The notes under the pieces were generated by a model, which did no database searches, was not told the DNA's origin, and saw only the letters and a list, made by a program, of their open reading frames with translations. From assembly GCA_023376005.1 (NCBI GenBank), contig CM042145.1:57275996-57339995 (forward strand): a DNA stretch of 64,000 nt, given 5' to 3'. Source of the stretch: Doryteuthis pealeii (lineage: Eukaryota; Mollusca; Cephalopoda; Myopsida; Loliginidae). Both the position numbers and the translations under genes were made by a program. Every line of letters starts with the position of its first letter. Positions within the stretch are counted from its first letter, which is position 1. Of this stretch, positions 52,280 through 63,117 are shown in pieces.

Positions 52280-52421
52280 AAAATCGGCCTTAAGTCGAAA
52301 ATTAAGATTTAAAAAATATATATAAGAAAATTTGAAATATATCAGAAAATTTAAAAATGTATAAAAAAATTAGAATTTTAAAGAATATAAAAGAAAAATC
52401 ATCTTAAACAGTTTAGCTATT
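52280..52421 (+). repeat. 142-bp direct repeat, copy 2
   Basis: Second copy, 629 bp downstream of the first. The identity contrasts with the strong divergence of most repeats here, so it is young or artefactual. Confidence 0.85.
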
Positions 52422-52568
52422 TATTTTGTTAAAATCTACTCATGAATTTAAAACAAAAAAAAAGTTAAACAAATTATTTTAAATTGACGAAATAATATTG
52501 TCGGGTGATTTTTTCCAACAATCTAATCAGAGACCAATGGGTGACCCAACGGGTCACATTTTTTCTAG

Positions 52569-52600
<32 letters not shown>

Positions 52601-53113
52601 GAGATTATTTTAGTATCTGTATCCGTTTTTTTTAAATACATTTATCAGGTTTGGGCATTAGTGTGAAGCATTAATGTGATATATTATGATAATGTAGTTA
52701 TCATAATATATTCATCTGTGAATAAATATCAGAAAACTCGGTTGTTTTTTTGTTTTTTTTCATTTATTTAGTAGTATGTATATGTATATATATATATATA
52801 TAACACCTTTGCATGAGCAAGATGTGACACGCAAATCATTTTTTGAGGAGTAGGCGTTCATACATGACCTCACGCTTACCTAAAAATTCCTTGAATACAG
52901 AATCAACTGCACAACATCGGAGCACTTACGTCCCCGAAAATTATCGAAGATGGTCGAAAGTACCCGTACTCTAACTACACTAAGAGATACTTTGGACAGT
53001 TTTTTTTAACTGTCTACGATGCCACAGTTGCGGCATCTCGTTCGGCTAAAAGAAACGCTGAATAAAACGCTTAACGCCAAATTTTTGTCTGTCATTTTTA
53101 ATAAAACATGCCA

Positions 53114-53155
<42 letters not shown>

Positions 53156-53262
53156 AAAATACTGTCTTTTTGGTGAGTAGCATGAAAAAAGAAACAGTAT
53201 TCTCATTATATTTTTTATTTTTTACAATACAAATATGCGCAGCATACGCGAAACCTCTAAAA

Positions 53263-53348
<86 letters not shown>

Positions 53349-53774
53349 GTGTGTATTTACCTTTCAAACATTGACGTGCTTAACGTGGATCATTGCTGTT
53401 AGAGGCTTCGTGGTGGGGTATAAAAAGTTTTCATTTGACATTGACGAAGGAATTAATTTAATGTTTAAGTGATCATCAATCACACAGTCAGATTTATGTT
53501 GTCATGTATAATAGGAAATGTAAATTTGTCTATTGACGTAAAAGAAAAGGTTTTAAAATCTAATAGAAAGAAAGAGCGGAATGATTGGGAGAAATAGGAA
53601 AATAATATTTAAAGAAAGAAAGGAAAGGGTTTGAAATCTGAAAGAAAAGAAAACGGAAAGAACGAACGGAAGGATTTGAAGAAAGAAAGAAAATGTTTAA
53701 GATCTTATATAAAGAATGGAAGGATTTGTAGAAAGAACGGGAGAATTAAGAGAAGGAAAAAAATATTATTTCTC
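52569..53774. repeat. Unassigned stretch with long (TA)n tracts and purine-rich tail
   Basis: (TA)n at 52570-52600, 52786-52802, 53118-53152 and, longest, 53284-53344 preceded by (ATCT)n. 52803-52850 (CATGAGCAAGATGTGACACG) is a SINE D tail scrap. From 53530 to 53765 an A/G-rich (GAAAGAAAGG-like) stretch. Confidence 0.55.
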
Positions 53775-54138
53775 TGAATGTTTGAGATGAGGCTTGATTA
53801 TTAGTATTATCTGTGTTATTTGGACTATTGTCTTCATCTTCGTTGTTATCTGTACAACGTTTAGGTCGATGTGCCCTTCGGCCTTCCTCAGGTATTTCTT
53901 TTCGGACTCTGGAACCTTCTTTTCGGACTCGGGAGCCATCATGTAACTTTGAATCTAACCCTTTATTCAGTCCCTGGGGGTATCTTGTTCTCATTCCGCT
54001 AGCCATAGCGTTAGAGGCATTAAGCTGTGTTAATTATTATTCTATGCTACTGCTGCCCTTGGCCAGGATTGAACCAGAGATAACTGTCACTTAGAACTGT
54101 ATTAACTTAACTCCTTTATCCATTAGACCATGTGTCCA
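53775..54138 (-). mobile_element. SINE H, tRNA-derived, best copy
   Basis: In minus sense the head is GGACACATGGTCTAATGGAT with a good A-box, and about 45 bases on GGTTCAATCCTGGCCAAGG, a good B-box. The body carries GACTGAATAAAGGGTTAG and CCCGAGTCCGAAAAGAAGG, then GAGGAAGGCCGAAGGGCAC and AACGTTGTACAG, then ATAATCAAGCCTCATCTCA. This pol III-type head plus a PLE/LINE-like 3' module suggests the 3' end is borrowed from an autonomous partner. A matching plus copy is at 8818-9180. Confidence 0.75.
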
Positions 54139-54672
54139 ATCAAGCAAGCAAGCAAAATAAAGAAAGAAGTTTAAAATCTAATAGAAAAATAAAAGAAAGA
54201 GAAAAAGGAAAATTAAATTGAAAGAAACAAAAAAACTGAGAAAAAAGCAAATAGAGATGGAAACACAGAAAGAGTGCATAGATGAGAGAAAAGGGTTAAA
54301 AATTTGATAAAGAAAGAACAAAAAGAAACAAAGAAAAAATCTATTAATACAATATTTAGATATTTGGTTTAAAAACTAAACTTCAAGAAAAATAGAATAA
54401 GCTAAAGAAAACAAAAGAAAAAAATAATAGAAGGAATAACGAAAAAAATTCCCCCAAAAAACGAATAGCTGAAAAAATCAATGACGGGGGGGGGGTGAAG
54501 AGAAAATAAACTTTCACTGTAGACAATATCAGATTTTTAAAGTAAATTACTTTATCATTAAATTCAGCTTTAAAATAAATAATATTGTCAGTATTTCTGA
54601 TTGAGAGGTTCTTGTCATAACGAAACGATAATTTTGGAGGCGTGACTGGCCGAACTGTTATACGCATAGGAA
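54139..54672. other. Purine-rich unassigned stretch
   Basis: A/G-rich (AAAGAAAGAG-like) from 54150 to 54480 and a G run at 54485-54495. Otherwise nothing recognised. Confidence 0.5.
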
Positions 54673-55279
54673 TTGGTTGGTTGAATAGTTGTTTGGTTGG
54701 ATTTTACGGTATGTCAACCCGTGTTGGGTTATTTTATGTTGAAGACGTTTTGTTTTATTCATTCTTGATGGGTATTCAACATTTATTTCAATCTATTTCA
54801 AACACATTCTAGAACTTATTTTGTTATATTCAACCCATAGATGGGACCCTAACAAGTACTACCACTCTGGATCAGAGTGAACCTGTGAGTAATGATGATA
54901 AAGGGGTACTCCACATTCCCCAAAGCTCCAAAATTGGAACTTCAATATCAATTTAACGTCAAACCCAGGACATCAAGACCTTCAACCGCAGCTTTCTAGC
55001 ATATATATGATTAAAAAAAGGTTTGGGCTTTCTATAAATGTAATAGGGTTAGGATATTCATATAGGTGTTAGGGCTTGAGGTGACCAGTCAATTGATTGT
55101 CCGTATAGCCTAAGTAAGGGCCAAAGTATAGTGTTGCATGTCATTGACTGCTCAGCCACAAGGATTCAGACCTTAAGTATCACGGGTCGCCACCCACACC
55201 AACAGGTGGCCCCATTGGGGAGGAAGGTCTTGGCCCTCTACAGTGGTACAGTCGACGTATTCTACAGCATCAACCGAAC
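54673..55279 (-). mobile_element. Retroposon A, full-length copy (about 607 bp)
   Basis: Starts with TTGGTTGGTTGAATAGTTGTTTGG and GATTTTACGGTATGTC (inverse tail) and runs to GTACAGTCGACGTATTC..CATCAACCGAAC. Same borders as 2094-2686, supporting a family length of about 600 bp. Confidence 0.7.
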
Positions 55280-55304
55280 ATTTATAGGCATACAAATTGA
55301 ATAA

Positions 55305-55497
55305 AACAAGTTTAAATCCTGGATGAGGCTGTTTCCATTTCACTTCACGCTAATTAATTTTGGAAAGGCATGAATCCATCTCATCTCAGTTATGAGTAAA
55401 TAATAAAGCAGACTGAGCTCTTTACGCTTAGTACAACAACTTGTCTAGGAGAAGGAAAACTCCAAATTCAAAACCAGCTGTACTTCTCTTTAAAAAA
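55305..55497 (+). mobile_element. SINE D without its 5' head
   Basis: GTTTAAATCCTGGATGAGGC (B-box region) to CTAGGAGAAGGAAAACTCC and AAAACCAGCTGTAC. Sense copy, A-box part missing. Confidence 0.65.
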
Positions 55498-55561
55498 TAT
55501 GGACATTGTGTCGTATCCTTTCCGTGGCTAAGGTTTTGACTAAATACACCCAATAGTAGTA

Positions 55562-55797
55562 AAGTCGGGGGCTATTGTCGGTATCAACCCGACAGTGAAG
55601 GAATCTATTCCCTTCTTGCTAGACGAGGGAGATTTTTTGCGTCCGAGATGGAGCACTACACCTACCGTCATCTCCGCATCTTACTGAACAGATCCTAGCT
55701 GTGCTACTCATGCGTTGACGAGGTGAATTGACATCGGATCCGAAACTTTGTGGTTCTTTAGCGGATGCTCTACTGAGTGAGCTAAATCGGCAGTATT
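55562..55797 (-). mobile_element. SINE C, best tRNA-like head
   Basis: In minus sense it begins GCCGATTTAGCTCACTCAGTAGAGCATCC, a nearly canonical tRNA D-arm/A-box, followed after about 25 bases by AAAGTTTCGGATCCGATG as the B-box region. The CCA end and anticodon stem are not tRNA-like enough for a gene. The body continues as in 49236-49452. Confidence 0.7.
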
Positions 55798-55892
55798 ACA
55801 TTATTCGATTTTTTAAGTATAGCATTGCCAATTGGTTATTATTTTTTTACTTAATTCTTTGATCGTCATTCCACAATATTTATTAATCTTAA

Positions 55893-56334
55893 TCCATATC
55901 TTAATACTCGTGTTCCTTAATTGCACAACCGCTATCATCTTGCAACACCGTCCGTTTAAAAATAAGACCATCCAAATCATCCAAGATGAAATGTAAAAAT
56001 GTAAATTCTGATTTTCTGCTATTGCTTATCCACTGAATCCTTATTTCTGATGAGTGTCGTCACTTCCGCTAAATAATGGGCCATTCCGTTTTTATCAGAA
56101 AGAAAGGGAAGAAAAGGAAATGCTACAAAGAAAAAATATAATAAGAAAGAGTAGGGAAAAGATTGTGAAGCGGAAGCGATAACGCTAATTTTTTCAATTG
56201 AACATAATGAAAATATGAGAAAAAAAAGATTATTATCGTTTTTACCTATTGAACTATTTTACAATAGCTCTTAAGTAAACATATCAATCAATAATTAAAT
56301 TATCATACCGTGGTATATCCACAGGCCCTGCTAG
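55893..56334 (+). mobile_element. Complete non-autonomous Helitron E (442 bp)
   Basis: Starts TC after A (TCCATATCTTAATACTCG). Ends with hairpin GTGG-TATAT-CCAC (56310-56322), eight bases, CTAG (56331-56334), then T. Carries TAAATAATGGGCCATTCCG and GAAGCGATAACGCTAAT. The start has one of the 5' TCs found by comparison with 59633. No coding. Confidence 0.7.
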
Positions 56335-56875
56335 TTAATAATAATTGACACGACTTCATCTAAAAAAAAATTTTTTTTTTTTGGCGGGGGCGGGGGGGGT
56401 CTTGTTTTGTTTTTGTTTTCGTTGTTTTGTTTGTTTTATCTTTCGGTAGCTGTAAAATTCTTTCGGCTACTTTTAAAATTTCCGGGGTTTCTTTTCTTTC
56501 TTTTTTTTTTCTTTTTTTTTAATTCATCCGCGGGAAAAGAAATCAGTAATCCAGAAAGGCGATGAAAAACACCAGACCATTTGTCTTTCAGTCAATTGAA
56601 CTACTCAAACATCTGATTAAATAAAGACATTTTCAATTAGATTGTAATTTTTTATTTATAAATCTTTAATCTTAATTTGATTTGATTTTTTTTTTAAATC
56701 ACGATTGCAATGTAATTAATAATCAAGTATATTGTAATATTTTTGTATCTTTTGTCATTTCTTAAAAGAAAGTTAGCGACAAAAGTCTTAAGCCTCGTTT
56801 TGAAATTCATAGGCTTCATTTTTTTTTCTATATTCAGCATAAGAACAAGAAGCCTTCAATGTAGTGTTACGAGGA

Positions 56876-56911
<36 letters not shown>
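56335..56911. other. AT-rich stretch, no recognised content
   Basis: T and G homopolymers at 56370-56400. (TA)n at 56879-56912. Frames without motif. Confidence 0.5.
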
Positions 56912-56915
<4 letters not shown>

Positions 56916-57191
56916 AATCCCCCTGCACGAGTAGGATGCGACACAATGTCAATTTCTTAAGCGGAGTTTAACAGGTTTGAATTATGTTTCCCTTCTCCTA
57001 TACTGGTTACCTAGCCAGTGTTAAAGAGTCCAGTCTACCCTACTATTTACACATAACTAGAGGGAGGGTAGTTGGATTCAAACCTTTCTCGAGGTTATTA
57101 GCACTATGTGAAATGCAAACAGCCTCGTCCAGGATTGGAACTCTGGTCACACAGTCCATTTCCTACAACTAATCATTATACCACGCGCCCC
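56912..57191 (-). mobile_element. SINE D, good copy
   Basis: CCCCCTGCACGAGTAGGATGCGACACAATGTC to CTAATCATTATACCACGCGCC. The head carries A-box GTATAATGATTAG and B-box-like AGAGTTCCAATCCTGG in minus sense. Confidence 0.75.
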
Positions 57192-58382
57192 CCAGGACGA
57201 ATATAAAATATTCCTTTTCCTGTAAAATGTAGGGGGTCGATTTAAAGGAGTGATGACGTTGCAATAGTAATAATTCGATACTTATCTTTTTCAACCATTT
57301 GGCTGGATCCGGTTGTCTATGTCTGTTGTTGGGCTGGATGGTATTTTCGTTGTTCTTTGAGTCTGGGACTTACTTGGGTCGTCTTGAAGAATCTTGTCTT
57401 ATGTCGTTGGTAGTTTTTGATGACGAACACAAGACTTTTTTTTTTTCGGAGCTCATATTTTATTTTACCTCCAAGTAAAAATGCCGTGGAGAACACTCAC
57501 TTTGCGTCTGTTCTCTTCAGACACTCAGCCCAGATTCACAACTTATTACTCTTTTTCTCACTCCCCTTTTCGCCGACCAATCAAAAACCGACAGGTAGCC
57601 TTTCATACGTCATCCCAAAAACGATTGGAACTTTCCTTTCTTATCTACAATCTTTGGTTTTTCCATCTCATCACATCCCTAGCTATAAAGCCGTGTATAT
57701 CAACTCGTTTGTAATCTGTGGATGGACTTTTTTTTAAATTCAATCAGATTTGAATTAGGAATTCAAATGTAAATATCTGTTTCCAACAATAACCATTTTT
57801 CTTGATTTTTTTTTTTTATTAAGGAAAAAAACTCCTTATTAGATAATATAAATTAAGAATTTGAAATAGAAATTCTAACAATATTCTTTTGAAAAGTTTG
57901 GAAAATTCTTACCAAATATGAAAACGCTCTCGAGTTAAAAATATTTTGTGCGAATTTTTTATCAATATTATTCTCATATTTAAATATATACATGTTATTT
58001 ATATGTATATATATGTTATATATATATAAATATTATTTTCTTGATTTCGTTTTTTTGTTTGTTTGTTTTTGTTTTTTAGCCAGATCGACGAGTACGAATT
58101 AGGATGTATTCATTTATTTTATGCCTTTTTATGCCCTTAAGCAGTTTGTTTAGTTGGCGGAATTTTTTTGATTTAATGAAACCCACAATACATGAGAAGA
58201 ATGTAGAAAAAAAACTGAAAATAAAAATACTTGGTTGAAACTGTTTAATGAAGCCGTAATATTCTTTTTTTTAGTTTTCAAAAAAGACGCATCTAAATAA
58301 TTTCAAAGAAATTTCTAGACAAATGAATCGGTAGATTTGATGGATAAATGTATAGAAACAAACTTTGATATATACATTCTAT
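57192..58382. other. Unassigned stretch with weak promoter-like elements
   Basis: GACCAATCAAAA (CCAAT-like, 57577-57588), TACGTCATCCC (CRE-like, 57606-57616) and TATAAAG (57684-57690) occur in a suggestive order. The two overlapping frames at 57417-57737 have no motif. 57760-58380 is very AT-rich. Confidence 0.35.
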
Positions 58383-58862
58383 TGTAATGTTACTGGGGTT
58401 ATTTAAATAATAACTCTAATCGTAACTTTCAATGAAAATGGTTTATTTTGCTGATAGGTAAAAGAATGGTGAATAGTAGTATAATACAATCTAGTCTCGT
58501 TAGGGAAGACGAATGTATTTACTTCCCACCAGGCAAGAATGTAACACAAGGTCTTTTTAAAGTGGGGAGACACGCACAAACTGAAGTTCGTGTGATGGTT
58601 AGTACAAAAAAGCGTGGGTCCCCGTGGCATTCCTCTTTTGGGACACATCAGGCACCGGGCAATAAAACCAGCCCTGCTACTGTAAATCGAGGGGCAGGTG
58701 TTGCCTGAGAGGGTGTCTCCCTGAGATCATGCGATTTATTTGCCCAGATGCCAAAGTCAGCTAGGAAAGATAAGCCACAGAGATTAACACCGTCAATGTT
58801 TATATTGAAATGAAAATAGAAAAGTCTATTCTATTCCGAAGGGGTATCATCTCCTCTCTACA
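58383..58862 (+). mobile_element. LTR-like dispersed repeat, diverged copy
   Basis: TGTAATGTTACTGGGG.. to ..CTCCTCTCTACA. Matches 39164-39645 along its length with substitutions, e.g. GAAGACGAATGTATTTACTTCCC and AGGCACCGGGCAATAAA. Confidence 0.5.
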
Positions 58863-59035
58863 AAACATACATACATAATTGTATGTTTTTCTATGACTAA
58901 TTGTATTTTCTTAAGTGTAAATGATATTGGAAATTAGATAGAATATGACATATATAAAAAGTGAATGAAATAAATTAAAATGCTACGATTGATATATATA
59001 TATATATATTTATAAATTATTATCGTATATGCGTG

Positions 59036-59235
59036 TGCAAAGACGCACTTAGCGTAGCGGTTATCGTCGTAAGAAATGGAACCGGTGACTCGAGCTCAAA
59101 TCTTGGACGAAGCTATTTGCGTTTCAATTCAAACTAATGCCATTGGGGAAAAAGCATGAATTCATCCCCCCACCCCAGCTATGGGTAAATAGTATAGCAG
59201 ACTGTGTTCTTTGGCTTTGGTTAGACAACCAGTAT
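59036..59235 (+). mobile_element. SINE D, sense copy
   Basis: CTTAGCGTAGCGGTTATCGTCG (A-box region), GAGCTCAAATCTTGGACGAAGC (B-box region), GGGTAAATAGTATAGCAGAC body. Ends at the start of Helitron E. Confidence 0.7.
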
Positions 59236-59633
59236 AATAATCTTGATTTAACTCCTTACGTTTTTTTTCTTTCTTTCCTTTTTTTTTTTTTTTTTTTTTT
59301 TTTTGTCTTTTCATTATGTTCAATCGAAACAGCGTTATCGTTTCTGTGCGCTCACCCCTATCTCTATCTCCCCATACTCTCTTTATTTTTTTTATTTTTT
59401 CTGTGTAGCATGTCCCTTTTCTTCGCTTTATTTACTTTATGATAAAAACGGGATGGTCCATTATTTAATTGAGGTGTCGGGACTGATGAAAAATAAGGAT
59501 TAGGTGGATAAGCAACACCTGATAATCAGGATTTACATTTTAGCATTTTATCTTGGACTCAGATTTTAAATCAGAGGGTGTTGCAAGATGAAAACGGTTG
59601 TACTTTTAAGAAACACGAATATTGATATATAGA
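59236..59633 (-). mobile_element. Helitron E with clear 5' end, 3' end missing
   Basis: In minus sense it starts at an A|TC junction at 59633 (TCTATATATCAATATTCGTG). It includes CATCTTGCAACACCCTCTG and AATGGACCATCCCG and stops before the hairpin and CTAG, at the border with SINE D. A long T run lies at 59279-59304. Confidence 0.65.
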
Positions 59634-60252
59634 TTCTTATTTTTACTCGGTACAAAGTCGAACAAATGCCTAATTTAGGTTACGTTTAGAGACTACAAAT
59701 TCTAAAAAGTCAGTGCGTATTATACATGAATATCATTTTTCCAGTATTGTGTTGTCTAAAGTTAGTGGTGTGTGTCATACATGAGCGCATGTTATACACG
59801 AATAATCAACGGAAAGAAAGAGAATAAGTTTTCTATAATAAAACGCAATGGAATTCTTCTTTATGATATTACATTGACACAATTCATATTAGTTGTCATA
59901 CTTCTAACGTTTTTGACCGTTGTACCCTCCGGCCTTCTTCAGTTTTCTATTGTATTCGGTAAGCATCTGAGGATATTGAACCGAAACCGCCATTGACCTC
60001 AAGGGCGCGAATTGCTATTTATTTTTATGTCCCTTGTAAACTAAATAAAGTGTCGAGTTCGAAATCGTCTGAAGTTTACCGTACAAGAATACTGGAGGGT
60101 ACAACGGCTGAAACGTTTCGATTATAAACCTCTCTCTCTATCTCTCTCTCTTATATATATATATATGAGAGAGAGAGGCCTGCTAGGGAGAATATGGGTG
60201 CCATATTTATTTGCAAACTGTGCTCAATATCATGGATGGAGCATTTATATCT
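59634..60252. repeat. Unassigned stretch with inverted AACGTTTCGG modules and (TC)n(TA)n(GA)n
   Basis: ACGTTTTTGACCGTTGTACCCTCC (59909-59932) is inverted at GGAGGGTACAACGGCTGAAACG (60094-60115), the retroelement-end module seen in SINE H. (TC)n(TA)n(GA)n at 60130-60178 is self-complementary. The family G head is at 60208-60250. Confidence 0.5.
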
Positions 60253-60368
60253 AAGTTAAGGTAGCGTGGACATAGTCAACGGCGCCTGGTTACTGACAGT
60301 TTCTCGCCTTGGTCAGAAGAAAGTGTTAGTAACCAGGTACTGTTGACTTCATGTCCACTCTAACCTAA
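60253..60368. mobile_element. Family G foldback, second hairpin copy
   Basis: AAGTTAAGGTAGCGTGGACAT..GGTTACTGACAGTTTCTCGCC pairs with the AAGTGTTAGTAACCAGG..CATGTCCACTCTAACCT side. Same organisation as 48045-48185. Confidence 0.65.
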
Positions 60369-61204
60369 TTTATATAATGAACAAGCTCTATAAGTATGTA
60401 TTGAGCACTTCCCAATATCCCAATGAATAAATAAAAACATTCAACACTCTTCTTACTCGTTTAGTAATTCGGTATTTGTAAAATCCACGATGGCCAAATG
60501 GTATAAATACCTCCCTTGTAATAATTTTATCAAACTTGACGTCGAATCGCTTACCACTGGATTTGATACTGTCATATTTGCATTAAGTAACGATACTTGA
60601 TACGTACTTCTTGCTTAACTACCAATGAATTGATTTGCTCATTCGAGTCGCTTTATTCCCTTCGATAGAGTCAGATAATTTGACACTGTCTTGTCAAAGT
60701 TCTCTATTGTCAGCTGAAAGGCAAAACTATTTAGCTAATATAGAAGATTTCGTATTGCCATAAACTATGTTTATCTTAGCCAAACAAAAGAACTGTAAGG
60801 AAGAAGGTGTTGTACCATTCATTCAAAAGATCAGTATTCAATTTTTCTTTCGTCTGACTCCGCAAACTGTCTGACACAAGTAGTTATCTACCCAACCCAT
60901 TCGCGACGGTAATGATGAGGGACAAGGTTGCAAGCGTGGGGCATCCAGTGAATATCGATAATCAAACAATCAATATGTATATAATGTGTATGTTTGAAAA
61001 ATATGAAAGTAACTTGAAAATAACATTTTTAAAAGACCTTCATGATATTCCTCCTTAATATTGCCTTGATGGTGGTTAATATGTCATATGTATATATTGA
61101 AACCGAAACGTTACTATGAATGTAAAACTATTCATTCATGATTAAATGAATCCTCTGAATATTTTTTTCAGATGTCCCATACTTACATAACGTAGGATTA
61201 TTGC

Positions 61205-61253
<49 letters not shown>

Positions 61254-61415
61254 GTAGTCAAACAATGTGTTTGAAATGGCGAAGGCCGACGATTTGTGGG
61301 AGAATATGTGCTTAATTAAAGTCATACCTAATTTTGTTAATTAATTATAATTAAATGAATTAAGCGTAGATATCGGTTTAAATGTAAAGCGTAAACGAAT
61401 CGAGAAAAAGTCAAT
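60369..61415. other. Unassigned stretch with (TA)n
   Basis: 60370-60880 and 60960-61200 show no family match. 60888-60960 (CTACCCAACCCATTCG..GGGGCATCCAGTGAAT) resembles the 3' part of the SINE at 61508-61665. (TA)n at 61210-61249. Confidence 0.45.
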
Positions 61416-61457
61416 CTCTGTATGTACATTTCAGCCCGTTTAGCCTCATCAGCAGAG
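61416..61457 (-). ncRNA. Hammerhead ribozyme (type I), core intact, minus strand
   Basis: In minus sense stem I is CTCTG (61457-61453) with CAGAG (61420-61416). The core CTGATGA is at 61452-61446. Stem II is GGCT/GGCT (61445-61442 with 61436-61433) with loop AAACG, closed by two G-C and two G-U pairs. GAA is at 61432-61430. Stem III comprises ATG/CAT or AT/AT within ATGTACAT (61429-61422). The cleavage-site base is A at 61421, giving triplet TA before stem I. All conserved core positions are present. Sense-strand upstream there is a B-box-like GGTTCGAATCAC (about 61492-61481). Likely the terminal repeat of a PLE or retrozyme. Confidence 0.7.
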
Positions 61458-61507
61458 CTATAGACAGGGCAGTGCTTTGTGCGTGATTCGAACCCTACCG
61501 GTCAGGC

Positions 61508-61665
61508 TGACAGGCGGATATATATAAACTATTTACCCAACCCTTTCACTAAGGATATGATTTGAGGTCACAATTATGGGGCATTCAGAGAAGATTGAAC
61601 TCGCTATTGCAATAGTAATACACCTGCGAGACTAGCTTATTAACCATTACACCATGAGATGACCT
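61508..61665 (-). mobile_element. tRNA-derived SINE (B-like)
   Basis: In minus sense CATCTCATGGTGTAATGG TTAATAAGC (A-box), then about 45 bases on GCGAGTTCAATCTTCTC (B-box), then GAATGCCCCATAATTGTGACC and GGGTTGGGTAAATAG. A related 3' part is at 60888-60960. Confidence 0.65.
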
Positions 61666-61934
61666 ATTTGATAACTGCAGCAATGATGGTATCGTTTCCA
61701 ACAATATTTTGTTCTCGTAGCCCATCTTTAATTGGTCCTATTCGTGCGGGGATAACCTCATGGGCGCGCTGTTCATTTCGACGGTTATATGGTTTATTCT
61801 TCATGTCACTGTCGCCACTGCTGAAATCTATTACCTACCGCCTAACATATCACCCCTGTGTCAAGTCATATTTGGCTCACATATAAATTTTCTAACAAAA
61901 TTCAGCCATTTTTTTTCTTTTAGGGAGGAATAAT
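61666..61934. other. Unassigned short stretch
   Basis: Slightly GC-richer. The 75-codon frame 61659-61886 has no motif and overlaps the SINE head. Confidence 0.45.
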
Positions 61935-61936
61935 AT

Positions 61937-62512
61937 TGTTCTCCTCTTCGCGTCTTTTTCATTTTGTCACGGTTCTCTTCTTTTTTACTTTTCCATTGCT
62001 CTCCTCTCCTCTAACATTTTGTCATTGCTTTCCTTCTATTTTTTATTTTGTCATTGCTCTCTCTATTTTTTATTTTGTCATTACTCTCCTATTTTTTATT
62101 TTGTCATTACTCTCCTTTTCTTTTTCTTATTTTGTCATTGCTCTCCTTTTCTTTTTCTTATTTTGTCGTTGCTCTCCTTTTCTTTTTCTTATTTTGTCAT
62201 TGCTCTCCTTTTCTTTTTCTTATTTTGTCATTGCTCTCTTTTCTTTTTCTTATTTTGTCGTTGTTGTCATTGCTCCTTTTCTTTTCTTATTTTGTCGTTG
62301 CTCTCCTCTTTTTCTTATTGTCGTTGCTCTCCTTTTCTTTTTTCTTATTTTGTCGTTGCTCTCCTTTTCTTTTTCTTTTGTCGTTGCTCTCCTTTTCTTT
62401 TTCTTATTGTCGTTGCTCTCCTTTTCTTTTTCTTATTTGTCGTTGCTCTCCTTTTCTTTTTCTTATTTTGTCGTTGCTCTCCTTTTCTTTTTCTTATTTT
62501 GTTTGTCATTGC
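61937..62512. repeat. 31-bp pyrimidine-rich minisatellite, about 18 units
   Basis: Units of TTTTGTCATTGCTCTCCTTT plus TCTTTTTCTTA, with GTCGTT variants and internal deletions. Because 31 is not a multiple of 3 and stop codons are rare in the unit, all three plus frames stay open (159-216 codons of Ser/Leu/Phe/Cys-rich repeats). These are not genes. Confidence 0.9.
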
Positions 62513-62924
62513 TTTCCCCTTCCTTAACATTTTGTTATTACTCTTCTCAATCATTTATTTCTTCTTCTGTCTTTCGAAAACAATAACATACTCATGCGTA
62601 CATATCTGCCATTTTCCTTCCGACAATTATTTAGAATTATTAATCTCACACGCAGAATAAGAGAAACATTCAAAGTTTTTTGGGTTTTTTTGTAGCTTTG
62701 AGATTTTCAAAGATGGAAAAATAAATCGCAGAAAGTGACACATTGAAGAGAAAAGTTAACACTCGTTGCCGATAAACGTGTCTGTCAAATTATGTTGAAA
62801 GCGCATTTTTCAGATTATTGCTCTTACTTTCGGGTGTCGAGAATGAGCTAACTGATGACGAATGGTTGTCGTTTACCCGTAGACGTAAGCCGTAAGCTGT
62901 AATCTATTACTTACAACTCTCATA
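62513..62924. other. Unassigned stretch
   Basis: No recognised content. Confidence 0.5.
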
Positions 62925-63050
62925 TATATTTTCCAATCCCTCCACACAAGTTCAATTTTAGGCGGTGTACAGCGGCTTTGAATTTAAACTTTTTCTTCTC
63001 TTAGGCTGGTTGCCTTACAGTAACTCCTCTTAGCTATTAAGTAGATGTTG
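62925..63050 (-). mobile_element. SINE D tail fragment
   Basis: TTTTCCAATCCCTCCACACAAG and TTCTCTTAGGCTGGTTGCC match the family D 3' half. Confidence 0.55.
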
Positions 63051-63117
63051 ATAGATTGATAGTTGACTAACTTCCGCTAATATTTCTCTTTTTCTCACTC
63101 ACTTTGAGTTAAACAGC

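Larger units (their letters stand above)
51351..52568 (+). mobile_element. Helitron-type 3' terminus with a 142-bp internal direct repeat
   Basis: The right end is a perfect 7-bp-stem hairpin GTGACCC/GGGTCAC (52541-52557), seven bases, then CTAG at 52565-52568 and T before (TA)n. Upstream the sequence is very AT-rich with no coding. 51651-51792 recurs without visible difference at 52280-52421. The left end is unknown, so the start given is only the limit of unassigned DNA. Confidence 0.5.

Noticed and set aside
53284..53344. (TA)n tracts and adjacent repeats as a CRISPR-like or satellite array
   Set aside because: Simple dinucleotide tracts without spacers, found throughout the window as microsatellites.
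55740..55797. Functional tRNA gene on the minus strand
   Set aside because: A- and B-boxes are good, but the acceptor and anticodon stems do not close and the sequence continues into a SINE body shared with 49236-49452.
61936..62660. Long plus-strand frames of 159-216 codons as a Ser/Leu/Phe-rich protein
   Set aside because: All three frames are open because of a 31-bp pyrimidine repeat without stops. Identical peptides shift between frames.
62843..62880. ACTGATGACGAATGGTTGTCG as a ribozyme core
   Set aside because: CGA/TCG could pair, but it is followed by TTTAC and not GAAAC.
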